Assembly (NCBI GenBank): GCA_902782505.1
Contig: CACZNO010000056.1
Span: 1 to 11,434 of the forward strand
Reading direction: 5' to 3'
From: an uncultured Erysipelotrichaceae bacterium
GTDB lineage: Bacteria; Bacillota_I; Bacilli_A; Erysipelotrichales; Erysipelotrichaceae
DNA: 11,434 bases
The notes under the pieces are model-generated. The model searched no databases. It had not been told where the DNA came from and saw only the letters and a list, made by a program, of their open reading frames with translations. Positions 1-5,845 of the stretch are shown here, one piece after another. How positions within the stretch are numbered: the stretch's first letter is position 1; the number at the start of each line of letters is the position of its first letter. A program made the position numbers and the translations under genes.

Positions 1-424
1 CGTACAAGGTGTTCCCATCCTTGAAATCAGGCCAGTTTACCTTCAAAACGCGCTCCTGGCCGTCGTTTTTGAACACCATGGATACTTTTCCTGCCGTGTA
101 CTTCACATCGCCGTACGCCGACGTGGAAGGCATTTTCGTTTTACCCATCGGAAAGGCGTTCATGACGCTTTTGGTGACTTCGCTGGGTTGGGTCAGGTCC
201 AATACCGAAACGCTGCCCATGCCCATGTAGGAATTATCGTCGATGGTCAAAGCCAAGGCGCATTTCCCGTCGGATACCAGATAATAGTCCCATTCCTTGA
301 TCCTGTGCGGCGCGGCCTTGATGTCTTTGCGGTCGTACACGCGGATCAATCTCTTCGCGTAACCCGCTTCAGCGAGTTCTCCCTGTTCGTTTAACAGTCT
401 TCCTGCGGTCAGTTCTTTCTGCAT
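1..424 (-). CDS. DUF2804 family protein, N-terminal part (runs off the left edge)
   Basis: The 141 visible codons begin MQKELTAGRLLNEQGELAEAG and continue with the segment YAKRLIRVYDRKDIKA and then IKEWDYYLV. This opening (release of a short Leu-rich turn, 'YA+.L..YDR.DIKA', then 'RIKEWDYY') is what I know as the start of DUF2804 proteins, a family without an assigned function. Further on come a predicted beta-rich stretch with ALTIDDNSYMGMGSVSVLDL and a second with VSMVFKNDGQERVLKVNWPDF. No signal peptide or membrane helix is seen, so it is probably cytoplasmic. The ATG at 424 follows GAGGGG at the very end of the upstream PilT-like gene, with only three bases between stop and start, so it is the last visible gene of the four-gene operon. 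The C-terminal half is missing only because the window ends. Family call is by recognition of the N-terminus; function unknown. Confidence 0.75.
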   Translation of the reverse strand, partial: MQKELTAGRLLNEQGELAEAGYAKRLIRVYDRKDIKAAPHRIKEWDYYLVSDGKCALALTIDDNSYMGMGSVSVLDLTQPSEVTKSVMNAFPMGKTKMPSTSAYGDVKYTAGKVSMVFKNDGQERVLKVNWPDFKDGNTLY

Positions 425-427
425 GAT

Positions 428-1471
428 TTATTTCCCCTCAATCAGATATTTTGAAAAGCGTTCTTCGTCTTTGATATAGGCGGCCGCTTCCGCCTTGGTC
501 AGCGCATGATCCCGGACCAGCTTCGCCAGACTTTCATCCAGCGAACGCATGGTCTCTTCTTCACTCAGCACTTCATCGATCATCTTCAGATCTTCTTCCG
601 CAATGGCTTCGTATACCTTCGGCGAAGGTTTCAGGCACTCATACGCGACGAAGGTTCCTTCCTGCGCAGTGATCTTGCGCTGGGCATAGATTGCCTTGAT
701 ATGCGCGCAGAACTGTTCCTTGACGCGGTTTCTTTCCTTACCGGAATACATATTGATGATATGGCTGATTGCGTCTGCGGCGCTTTTGGCGCTGACGGTC
801 AAAACGCAGAGTTTTCCGGCTTCGCATAACGGGAAGACCGCTTCCAGACTCTCCTTGGTTAACGGGGCGTCGAAGAAGACTGCGTCAAAGTCCGCGAATA
901 ACGCGTTGCGTAAAACCTTGACCGGATCATTGCCGGAAAGATCGGCGGTATGGATCAGACTGCGCCGCGAGGCAAACCCGTGTTCCGCCGGCAAGGCCGC
1001 ATAGAGAACGTGATAGTTCCGGTTCTGGTTGAGCCATTCGATCAAGGCGCCGGTCACGGTCGTCTTTCCTTCCGAGGAAGGCGACGCCAGGATCACCAAT
1101 CCCGCTTTCAGCGAAGCCAGATCCATCACGTCTTTCGGAAGCCCCAGCCGCAGCGGCGAAGCGATCTTGTCGTTCACGATGCGGTAGGATAAGACCGGTT
1201 TCTTCCCGGTGAAATACGCGCTGACGCGGAAGCGTTCGTGTTCCGGCGTCTCATACATGAACACACAGGGATCCTGGGCGAAAAATTTCAGTTTTTCCGC
1301 TTCCGACATGATCGAATCCGCGATTTTGCGGATTGAATCCTCGGAAACCGGACTCGCTTCCAGAACGGTCAGTTTTCCGTTTTTTCTTCCGATCAACGGA
1401 AAATCCGGGGATACATGGACATCCGTAAAGCCCTGTTGGCGGGCGATGCTTAACATTTCTTCAAGATTCAT
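428..1471 (-). CDS. Divergent PilT-like (type IV pilus retraction) ATPase, probably catalytically impaired
   Basis: The 347 residues match PilT in length and order of elements: an N-terminal PAS-like part (LLxxAxxxGFTDVHVSP, residues 6-22), a linker ending in LGLPKDV (109-115), a P-loop region (122-148) and a C-terminal helical part resembling PilT's tail (LDESLAKLV, then LTKAEAAAYI, 311-333). The catalytic boxes are eroded. The P-loop reads SPSSEGKTT (130-138) where PilT has GPTGSGKST; the Lys-Thr pair stays. The Asp box TIEDPIE is YAALPAE (157-163). The GEMRD Walker B is FDAPLT (200-205), so the Glu is Ala202. The His box TLHTNSA is TVSAKSA (225-231). The two arginines of FRQRG are Phe87 and Gly89. 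I infer nucleotide binding may survive but ATP hydrolysis as in PilT is doubtful. There are no pilin, PilB or PilC genes nearby. ATG 1471 is preceded by GAGGAGGTG, which overlaps the rlmI stop. Alternative: a pilus ATPase that diverged to a new role. Confidence 0.8.
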   Translation of the reverse strand: MNLEEMLSIARQQGFTDVHVSPDFPLIGRKNGKLTVLEASPVSEDSIRKIADSIMSEAEKLKFFAQDPCVFMYETPEHERFRVSAYFTGKKPVLSYRIVNDKIASPLRLGLPKDVMDLASLKAGLVILASPSSEGKTTVTGALIEWLNQNRNYHVLYAALPAEHGFASRRSLIHTADLSGNDPVKVLRNALFADFDAVFFDAPLTKESLEAVFPLCEAGKLCVLTVSAKSAADAISHIINMYSGKERNRVKEQFCAHIKAIYAQRKITAQEGTFVAYECLKPSPKVYEAIAEEDLKMIDEVLSEEETMRSLDESLAKLVRDHALTKAEAAAYIKDEERFSKYLIEGK

Positions 1472-1483
1472 GGAAACACCTCC

Positions 1484-2680
1484 TCAGAACCGGTCCTGTA
1501 CCTGCAGGATCGCAAATTTCAGATAGTGCGTATTCGGATTTCCCCAAACGATGGGATGATCCGGTGACTGGGTTTTATATTCCACTTCACGCAAGCGCTT
1601 GTGCAGCGACCGCGCGGCCTCGTCGATGACCTTGCGGAAAAGATCCGGCGTCAGGTTTTCCGAACAGGAAGCCGTGACCAGGAACCCGCCGGGTTTTACC
1701 AGTTTCAATCCCTGACGGTTGATTTCCCGGTACCCGCGCAAGGCGTTTTTGACGGAATTCTTCGATTTCGTAAAAGCCGGCGGGTCCAGGATCACCACAT
1801 CGAATAACTCCCCTTTCTCCACGAATTCCGGCAGAAGATCCAGCACATCCGCGCACCGGAAAGTTACGGTATCTTCAAACCCGTTGAGTAACGCATTGCG
1901 TCTTCCCTGCGCTACGGCCAGTTCCGACGCGTCCACCGCGATCACTTCCTTCGCTCCGGCTTTGGCCGCATTTAACGCAAAACTTCCGGTATGCGTGAAA
2001 CAATCCAGCACCCGCGCGTTTTTGACGATCGGATGGATCGCCCGGCGGTTCATCTTCTGATCTAAGAAGTAACCGGTCTTCTGTCCTTCCGCGACGTCGA
2101 CTTCCATCTTGACGCCGTTTTCCGTAATGATCACCTTCGGGTCGAATTCCTTTCCATAGAATCCCTTGACGCGCTCCAGGCCTTCCAGCACGCGCACTTT
2201 CGCGTCCGAGCGTTCATACACCCCGCGCAGTGTGATTCCGTCTTCTTTCAGGATCTTGATCAGAAGATCCGTGATCATCGTCTTGCGAAGATCGATTCCC
2301 AAGGTCTCCGCCTGAAACACCAACACATCTTCGTACTTGTCCGCGATATATCCGGGCAACTGATCCGCGTCGGAAAAGACGATCCGGCAGGAGGAAACAT
2401 CCATGATCTTCTTGCGGTATTCCCATGCCGAACGCAGTCTCCGTTCGAAAAACGCCTCGTTGATTTCTTCTTTTTCATTGCGGGAAAGAATGCGCACGCG
2501 GATCTTCGAATGACCGTTGATGTACCCTTTTCCCAAAAATACTTCTTCATGACTGATCACGGTGACGATGTCCCCGTTTTCATAAGAGCCCTGTACCTTG
2601 TCGATTTCATTGTCAAAGACCCAGCATCCGCCGTCCCGGAGCAGTCTTCCTTCGCCTTTTTTCAGTTGAATTACCGCCAT
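1484..2680 (-). CDS. rlmI: Class I SAM-dependent 23S rRNA (cytosine-C5) methyltransferase, RlmI family
   Basis: This protein would transfer a methyl group from S-adenosylmethionine to carbon 5 of a cytosine in 23S rRNA (C1962 in E. coli for RlmI) in the cytoplasm. The 398 residues are the usual family length. An N-terminal PUA-like domain spans about 1-70 (LKKGEGRLLRDGGCWVFDNEI near the start). The central EEHEE-type region is followed by GQKTGYFLDQK (199-209), a family hallmark. The Rossmann methyltransferase domain has motif I VLDCFTHTG (224-232), acidic Asp250 at the end of beta 2, motif IV DPPAF (299-303) and motif VI ASCS (337-340), where the Cys is the expected nucleophile. The ATG at 2680 lies one base after the DUF89 stop, with AGAGGA before it. 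All key residues are present, so it should be active. Some orthologues are called RlmI/RlmK-like; the exact target base is inferred from the family. Confidence 0.92.
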   Translation of the reverse strand: MAVIQLKKGEGRLLRDGGCWVFDNEIDKVQGSYENGDIVTVISHEEVFLGKGYINGHSKIRVRILSRNEKEEINEAFFERRLRSAWEYRKKIMDVSSCRIVFSDADQLPGYIADKYEDVLVFQAETLGIDLRKTMITDLLIKILKEDGITLRGVYERSDAKVRVLEGLERVKGFYGKEFDPKVIITENGVKMEVDVAEGQKTGYFLDQKMNRRAIHPIVKNARVLDCFTHTGSFALNAAKAGAKEVIAVDASELAVAQGRRNALLNGFEDTVTFRCADVLDLLPEFVEKGELFDVVILDPPAFTKSKNSVKNALRGYREINRQGLKLVKPGGFLVTASCSENLTPDLFRKVIDEAARSLHKRLREVEYKTQSPDHPIVWGNPNTHYLKFAILQVQDRF

Positions 2681-2681
2681 A

Positions 2682-3521
2682 TTACCATTCCTCTGTAAAC
2701 ATTCCCGTCATCATCGGAACACCGAACCGTTCCGTAAACAAATCGCACTTGCACAAAAAGAGATAAAACGCATGCTTCCCGCATCCCGCGAACGCCTCGT
2801 AATTGCCCAAACCCTTCGATACGATCACATCGGCTTTGTCGATGGCTTTTTTTGCCGCATCGCTTACCAGATCGTACATCGTCCCGGAAACCCGGATCCC
2901 GTTGGGTATCACGTCGGCTTCGTCGTACAAGCGCACCTGCGCCGCGTCTTCTGCCGTAACGTCATTGAGGATCTCTCCTCCGCGCACAATCACGGACGCG
3001 TGTAATCCGGGGTATTCTTTTTTCAGATACCGGATCAAAAGCTTATCCAGAACGATCTCCCCGCAGTTATCCGCCATCAATACAAACTCTTTCGCCTTCG
3101 CCATTTCTTTTTTGAACGATTCGTAGGTTTTTTGATCATGGGCGCTCATGACGGCGGTATCGAACATTCCCAAAAACGTATCCTTGTCGACCTGCACGGT
3201 GCCGAAATCAATGTAGTTTCCGACTCTTGAATACAGAATCGCCGTCTTCAAAGGATCTTCCGAGGAAAGGATCCGTTCCCATAAGGCGTCTTCCTTTTCC
3301 AGCACCAGTTCGTTGAACATCTTTTTCTCCGCGCGGAAATCCGCATCCGGTCCGTACATCTCTTCCCGGACCAGCCGGAACAATTCGCTGAGATACGGAG
3401 AGGAATCCGAGGGCTTCCGTTCATCGAGGATCTTCTGAATGCGTTCAAGATACACCGGATCGTCATGAACGGCTTTTTGCCGGCGGTAAAGGCACGCGGC
3501 ACAGCTTGGGGTAGTTTTCAT
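2682..3521 (-). CDS. DUF89 / ARMT1-like metal-dependent phosphatase, first gene of the operon
   Basis: The 279-residue product starts MKTTPSCAAC and has the DUF89 signatures: CxxC at 7 and 10, DNCGEIVLD (151-159), VRGGEILNDVT (179-189) and ADVIVSKGLGNYE (230-242). These supply the Asp, Asn and Glu ligands for one divalent metal in this family, whose members dephosphorylate sugar phosphates or damaged phosphometabolites ('damage-control phosphatases'). The substrate of this one cannot be read from sequence. The N-terminal CxxC marks the prokaryotic subgroup with an extra metal-binding pair. An open frame extends to an ATG at 3572, but ATG 3521 is preferred: it has AGGAAG at 3531-3536, it matches the family N-terminus, and the upstream ATGs at 3548 and 3572 fall inside the promoter. 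The gene is followed after one base by rlmI, so the two are co-translated closely. Confidence 0.87.
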   Translation of the reverse strand: MKTTPSCAACLYRRQKAVHDDPVYLERIQKILDERKPSDSSPYLSELFRLVREEMYGPDADFRAEKKMFNELVLEKEDALWERILSSEDPLKTAILYSRVGNYIDFGTVQVDKDTFLGMFDTAVMSAHDQKTYESFKKEMAKAKEFVLMADNCGEIVLDKLLIRYLKKEYPGLHASVIVRGGEILNDVTAEDAAQVRLYDEADVIPNGIRVSGTMYDLVSDAAKKAIDKADVIVSKGLGNYEAFAGCGKHAFYLFLCKCDLFTERFGVPMMTGMFTEEW

Positions 3522-3543
3522 AGACTTCTTCTTCCTTTTCTTC

Positions 3544-3572
3544 ATCATACAATGAATCCGTTCCCGTATCAA
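3544..3572 (-). promoter_or_regulatory. Promoter of the DUF89-rlmI-pilT-like-DUF2804 operon
   Basis: Read on the minus strand, TTGATA (3572-3567) and TATGAT (3549-3544) are separated by exactly 17 bases, each one mismatch from the sigma-70/sigma-A consensus. Transcription would begin near 3537, just before the AGGAAG ribosome binding site, which leaves a leader of about 16 bases before ATG 3521. No other convincing promoter is seen before the three downstream genes. Confidence 0.7.
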
Positions 3573-3608
3573 AAAGAATCGCGGCGAACCGCTTTCCGAT
3601 ACGGACGG

Positions 3609-3637
3609 TTTACGAATTCCCGCGCGAAACGTATAAT
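3609..3637 (+). promoter_or_regulatory. Promoter of the DUF3592-like gene
   Basis: A perfect TATAAT at 3632-3637 lies 17 bases after TTTACG at 3609-3614 (four of six matches to TTGACA). The expected start is near 3644, giving a leader of about 24 bases that carries the AAGAAGGG ribosome binding site. It is back to back with the minus-strand operon promoter, 36 bases away. A small GCGG-CGAA-CCGC inverted repeat (3581-3592) lies between them and has no assigned role. Confidence 0.7.
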
Positions 3638-3667
3638 GATATATAGCAGCACGAAAGAAGGGTCTTT

Positions 3668-4147
3668 ATGAAAGAAGAAATCGCGAAGTTCCAATGGGCA
3701 ATCATTCTGGCGCTGGTCGGAGTGATTTTATATTTTATGGCATACCGTGTCTATCACAACACCGCCGGGCGCAAGCGCCGCTGCACGGAAGTCGTGGACG
3801 GCGTCGTCGTGCATGATCCGTTGGGCGACGGGTTAGGCGTTCAGCCGTTTGTCGAATATTTTCTGGACGGGCAGAAAAAACGCATCAGCATCTTCCGCCG
3901 GGCCTTCCTGGATTCCATGAACGATGATGCCCGCACCAACCGTGACGCGCGGAAGATCGTGCATGAACTGATTGAAACAAAGTACAAAGCCGGAGCGGTC
4001 CTGCCGGTCTTCATCAACCCGAAAAACCGCGAAGAAGCCTTCCTGGAAAAAGATTTCCGTCAGGGCGGAAAAGGCATGACCTGGTGGGCTTTGGCAATTC
4101 TGGGAACCGCCGCGGTCGCGACTGCCTTATATACCTACTTCGGATAA
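3668..4147 (+). CDS. DUF3592-like membrane protein with two transmembrane helices
   Basis: The 159-residue protein has one hydrophobic helix near the N-terminus (about 10-28, IILALVGVILYF) and one near the C-terminus (139-157, WWALAILGTAAVATALY). Between them is a soluble beta-rich domain of about 100 residues. That domain reads CTEVVDGVVVHD, then PFVEYFLDGQKKRIS, then a final AGAVLPVFINPKNREEAFLE (109-128). The pattern 'variable greeting, P.VEY..DG....., Y+.G..LPV.+.P.N...A' is typical of DUF3592 proteins, whose role is unknown. The start ATG has AAGAAGGG five bases upstream. It is a single gene with its own promoter and a terminator immediately after the stop. The basic stretch RKRRCTE after helix 1 suggests that the domain sits on the cytoplasmic side. 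Family assignment is moderate. Confidence 0.7.
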   Translation: MKEEIAKFQWAIILALVGVILYFMAYRVYHNTAGRKRRCTEVVDGVVVHDPLGDGLGVQPFVEYFLDGQKKRISIFRRAFLDSMNDDARTNRDARKIVHELIETKYKAGAVLPVFINPKNREEAFLEKDFRQGGKGMTWWALAILGTAAVATALYTYFG

Positions 4148-4148
4148 C

Positions 4149-4170
4149 AAAAACGGCGCCTGCCGTTTTT
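4149..4170. terminator. Bidirectional terminator between the DUF3592-like gene and the 71-residue gene
   Basis: The inverted repeat AAAAACGGC (4149-4157) and GCCGTTTTT (4162-4170) forms a nine-base-pair stem with a GCCT loop. A-runs and T-runs on both flanks make it work in both directions. The plus-strand gene ends two bases before it. The minus-strand gene's stop codon overlaps its last base. Confidence 0.8.
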
Positions 4171-4385
4171 TAGTATGGGAACCCGTCCGCGGCTAATACC
4201 AGGGCTACGGTCGCGTCGCAATACGCCACGATCCGGTTTTTCGCATCCGTCGTATATCCGGCGCTTTTATTGTAGAATCCGACAACCCCTTTTCCGTTGT
4301 AATACGCCATTAACACATTTCCGTTATCCTGAACAAAACCGATAATCATATTGTACCGGTTGCGTACATTGATCCTTCCTGCCAT
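4170..4385 (-). CDS. Small beta-repeat protein of 71 residues, function unknown
   Basis: The ATG at 4385 has a perfect AGGAGG (4393-4398) seven bases upstream; an in-frame ATG at 4412 lacks this and would overlap the promoter. The 71-residue product is not one I can name. It shows three short repeats built around a hydrophobic-hydrophobic-Gly/Ala-aromatic core: IIGF (14-17), VVGF (34-37) and IVAY (52-55). These are spaced 20 and 18 residues apart, each followed by a turn rich in Asn, Asp and Gly. This suggests a small all-beta fold like the short 'beta-flower' repeat proteins, though I cannot confirm membership. It has one Cys (56) and no signal peptide or membrane helix. It stands alone, facing away from the MATE gene, with its own promoter and terminator. 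Confidence 0.6.
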   Translation of the reverse strand: MAGRINVRNRYNMIIGFVQDNGNVLMAYYNGKGVVGFYNKSAGYTTDAKNRIVAYCDATVALVLAADGFPY

Positions 4386-4407
4386 AATTGTGCCTCCTGT
4401 CATGAAA

Positions 4408-4437
4408 ATCATACCATCATTATGCGAGTTCTGTTAT
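4408..4437 (-). promoter_or_regulatory. Promoter of the 71-residue protein gene
   Basis: On the minus strand TATGAT (4413-4408) is preceded by ATAACA (4437-4432; four of six matches to TTGACA) with an 18-base spacer. The start would be near 4401, leaving a short leader with AGGAGG. The -35 hexamer coincides with the extended -10 of the opposite-facing MATE promoter. Confidence 0.5.
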
Positions 4438-4440
4438 GAT
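4432..4440 (+). promoter_or_regulatory. Extended -10 promoter of the MATE transporter gene
   Basis: TGTTATGAT is an extended -10 element (TG-n-TATAAT type, one mismatch). No good -35 hexamer is found 16-18 bases upstream, which is tolerated for this promoter class. The predicted start near 4447 is only about three bases before ATG 4450, so the message would be practically leaderless. This agrees with the lack of a ribosome binding site. Confidence 0.5.
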
Positions 4441-4449
4441 AATCTCGTT

Positions 4450-5799
4450 ATGATCAAAGACCGGGCATTCTACAAACGTTTAGTACGTATCATGATCCCG
4501 CTGATCGTTCAGCTGGTGATCTCTTTTTGCGTGCAGATGCTGGATACGGTCATGGTCGGGGCGCTGGGGGATGACGCGGTTTCCGGGGTCACCCTGGCGG
4601 CGCAGCCCTACTTTATTTTCAACACCCTGATTTTCGGATTCACCAGCGGCGGCTCCATCATGATCTCCCAATACTGGGGCAAACAGGACACCCGTCATAT
4701 CCGCAAGGTCATGGCGATCATGATCTGGGCGGTCTTCTTGATTTCCGTCGTCTATATGTCCGTATGTTATCTTGTTCCGGATAAGATCATCGGAATTTTC
4801 TCCAAAGATCCGGTATTGATCGCGGAAGGTGTTTCGTACCTCCGCATCGTCATCTGGGCCTATCTCTTCAGCGCCCTGGCGACCAGTTATTTCTCTTCGA
4901 TGACCGCCAAGGAAAACGCCCGGATCTCGGCGTTCGTCTATGTCGTCTCCTTTATTGTCAACGTGATCGCGAACTACGCCTTCATCTTCGGGCATTTCGG
5001 CATGCCGGCGATGGGGATCGCGGGAGCTGCGTTAGGAACCGTGATCGCGCGGTTTACGGAACTCGTATTGGCGTTCTTGTATGCCCGCTACGCGGAAAAC
5101 GATGTGCGTTTCCGTTTGTCGGACCTGAAAGATGTCGATTTCTCGCTGATTCCGATGTTTTTCAAGACCAGCATCCTCGTTTTGATGGACGATCTGGTAT
5201 GGAGTCTCAACACTTCCGCGCAGGTAGCGGTTATCGGTCATCTGAATTCCAATTACGTCGCGGCGGCTTCCATCGCTTCGGTGGCGCAGAACTTCGCGCT
5301 GATCATTGTCTACGCGACCAGCCGCGCGACGGCCATCACCATGGGCAAGATCGTCGGCGAAGGCGATTACGTCTATGCGCGCAAAGCCGGAAACACCTTC
5401 CTGTTCCTGTCTCTGTTTGTCGGATTATTCGCCAGCGGGCTCATCCTTCTGTTACGCAATCCGATCTTATCGATGTATCCCAATATCACCGCGGATACGC
5501 GCTTATTATCGTTCCGGATCATGACCGTCATCTCGGTCATTCTGATTCCTTCCGGTCTGGAAAACTCCACGATCGTCGGCGTTTTACGGGGCTCGGGCGA
5601 TACTTCCTTCGCGTTCTGGTGCGACGCGCTCTGCATGTGGGGCATCGGGTTTACGATGGGATGCCTGGCGGCGTTTGTCTGGAAGCTACCGATCCTCTGG
5701 GTCTACTTCTTCTTACGGTGTGATTGTTTTGTCAAAGTAATCATCGCCTCCGCGAGAGTCCTGCGGGGCAAATATATCAAGGACGTCACGGTCGCATAA
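4450..5799 (+). CDS. MATE family multidrug/cation antiporter
   Basis: The 449-residue product has about twelve hydrophobic helices and the normal MATE length (440-460). Such proteins export cationic drugs or metabolites in exchange for Na+ or H+ across the cytoplasmic membrane. Helix 1 ends in QMLDTVMVGALGDDAVSG (29-46), the usual MATE opening, followed by the pore-lining stretch SGGSIMISQYWGK in helix 2. Each half of the protein carries a similar motif; the second half shows SIASVAQNFALII and ends at VLRGSGDTSFAFWCDA, the conserved 'lRG.GDT' of loop 10-11. The substrate cannot be predicted. I chose ATG 4450: the frame is open back to 4351, but that would overlap the small gene and its promoter. 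There is no Shine-Dalgarno sequence before 4450 and none before the next Met (residue 15). The gene is a single transcription unit with a terminator right after the stop. Confidence 0.9.
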   Translation: MIKDRAFYKRLVRIMIPLIVQLVISFCVQMLDTVMVGALGDDAVSGVTLAAQPYFIFNTLIFGFTSGGSIMISQYWGKQDTRHIRKVMAIMIWAVFLISVVYMSVCYLVPDKIIGIFSKDPVLIAEGVSYLRIVIWAYLFSALATSYFSSMTAKENARISAFVYVVSFIVNVIANYAFIFGHFGMPAMGIAGAALGTVIARFTELVLAFLYARYAENDVRFRLSDLKDVDFSLIPMFFKTSILVLMDDLVWSLNTSAQVAVIGHLNSNYVAAASIASVAQNFALIIVYATSRATAITMGKIVGEGDYVYARKAGNTFLFLSLFVGLFASGLILLLRNPILSMYPNITADTRLLSFRIMTVISVILIPSGLENSTIVGVLRGSGDTSFAFWCDALCMWGIGFTMGCLAAFVWKLPILWVYFFLRCDCFVKVIIASARVLRGKYIKDVTVA

Positions 5800-5803
5800 G
5801 CAC

Positions 5804-5838
5804 AAAAAAGCCATGATTTCATCCATCATGGCTTTTTC
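5804..5838. terminator. Bidirectional terminator between the MATE gene and nfnB
   Basis: AAAAAGCCATGAT (5805-5817) pairs with ATCATGGCTTTTT (5825-5837), a perfect 13-base-pair stem with a seven-base loop. It is flanked by A- and T-runs, so it can end transcription of the MATE gene and, from the other side, of nfnAB. Both stop codons lie within ten bases of it. Confidence 0.85.
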
Positions 5839-5845
5839 TTTTGGG

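Noticed and set aside
428..1471. Evidence for a type IV pilus locus
   Set aside because: No pilin, PilB/ComGA, PilC/ComGB or prepilin peptidase gene is in the window, and the ATPase itself is degenerate.
4480..5723. Open frames of 171 codons (minus) and 174 codons (plus, other frame) within the MATE gene
   Set aside because: Both have highly charged, low-complexity translations typical of shadow frames; the MATE frame has clear membrane helices and motifs.
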